Source of the DNA: JARLFX01 sp036404255
Lineage (GTDB): Bacteria > Acidobacteriota > Terriglobia > Terriglobales > Acidobacteriaceae
Assembly (NCBI GenBank): GCA_036404255.1
Contig: DASWOP010000064.1
Span: 1-5,678 of the forward strand
Reading direction: 5' to 3'
Length of the DNA stretch: 5,678 bases
Position numbers and translations under genes: made by a program. The notes below the pieces were generated by a model. It was not told where the DNA came from, made no database searches, and saw only the letters and a program-made list of their open reading frames with translations. Below are positions 5,337 through 5,678 of the stretch, piece by piece; position 1 is the stretch's first letter; each line of letters opens with the position of its first letter.

Positions 5337-5592
5337 AATCCTGAACCATCGTTGCCTGATCGTCATCACGCAACGGCCTCCTCGCACCAACGTCCGTGGC
5401 AGTCCGTGCAGCCCGTCATCTTCACCGTCTTGGCCCCGTGAAATGCACATGACGCTCACACGGACCTCGCCTTCACTGACCTATCCAGAATACCAACTGC
5501 GATACCCCTACTACGCCAACCTTCCGCGAGAGATTTACCCAATAAAATCAACCCTTTCCGCGCCCCACCCAACTTTTACCCCTTGACACCAT
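5337..5592. other. Stretch with no recognisable feature
   Basis: I see no gene, RNA or repeat here on either strand. Possible frames are low-complexity, Pro/Ser/Thr-rich and lack ribosome binding sites. TTGACA at 5583-5588 has no -10 partner. Confidence 0.5.
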
Positions 5593-5654
5593 TTGGTCAT
5601 TCCCAAGCCCATGGGGGGATTTTTGTCATTCCGAAGCGTAGCGCGCGGAATCTG
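5593..5654 (+). repeat. Left-end fragment plus full GTCATTC element, GCGCGCGGAATCTG subtype
   Basis: A partial head (TTTGGTCATTCCC, 5593-5605) precedes a full copy starting GTCATTCCGAAGCGTAGCGC at 5625. ATTCCG (5628-5633) pairs perfectly with CGGAAT (5646-5651). It repeats the head-then-full-element arrangement found at 208-330, in the same orientation and subtype. Confidence 0.75.
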
Positions 5655-5678
5655 TTTCGAAAAGCTTCCTCCCACGCC

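Noticed and set aside
5164..5586. 140-codon frame starting at a TTG
   Set aside because: It begins inside the VapC remnant, runs through a terminator and becomes Pro/Arg/Ser-rich with no support.
5583..5588. Perfect TTGACA as a promoter
   Set aside because: No -10-like sequence lies 16-18 bases downstream and no gene follows in the window.

Overview
The window looks like a piece of a bacterial chromosome from the Acidobacteriota, probably Terriglobales. The basis is the GC-rich groES-groEL operon together with many short dispersed repeats of the form GTCATTCTGAGCGCAGCGAAG..ATCTGC, which I associate with genomes of that group. The assignment is an inference; no marker for exact taxonomy is present.

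Layout. Bases 1-77 hold the first 25 codons of a minus-strand ECF-type sigma factor that runs off the left edge. Bases 78-557 are a long control region. It holds a tandem array of a 21-base unit, a dispersed repeat, a 17-base palindrome, a consensus-like promoter and a CIRCE operator (HrcA site, one mismatch) overlapping the predicted transcription start. Then come groES (558-857) and groEL (1017-2696), the two parts of the folding chamber. They are separated by 159 bases containing three stem-loops and followed by a strong intrinsic terminator with a GCAA loop. Bases 2765-3473 hold no gene but are packed with dispersed palindromic repeats whose arms change in compensating ways.

Bases 3474-4619 form a small, AT-richer island with two divergent genes. 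One encodes a minus-strand protein with a single membrane anchor and a probable beta-rich domain. The other encodes a plus-strand stand-alone ClpP-fold serine peptidase homologue (Ser88, His111, with Glu162 where ClpP has Asp). Both genes lack a Shine-Dalgarno sequence and have promoter-like elements placed so that transcription would begin at or within a few bases of the start codon. A small inverted repeat sits between the two -35 elements. This pair is the best candidate for an unfamiliar accessory system, but no function can be read from the sequence.

Bases 4620-5678 look like decayed DNA. They contain a possible N-terminal scrap of a methyltransferase gene, then what I read as the C-terminal half of a Phd-family antitoxin followed directly by the N-terminal third of a VapC (PIN-domain) toxin with no start codon. 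An orphan intrinsic terminator follows, then about 250 bases in which I see nothing, and finally another dispersed repeat at the right edge that matches the subtype near the left edge.
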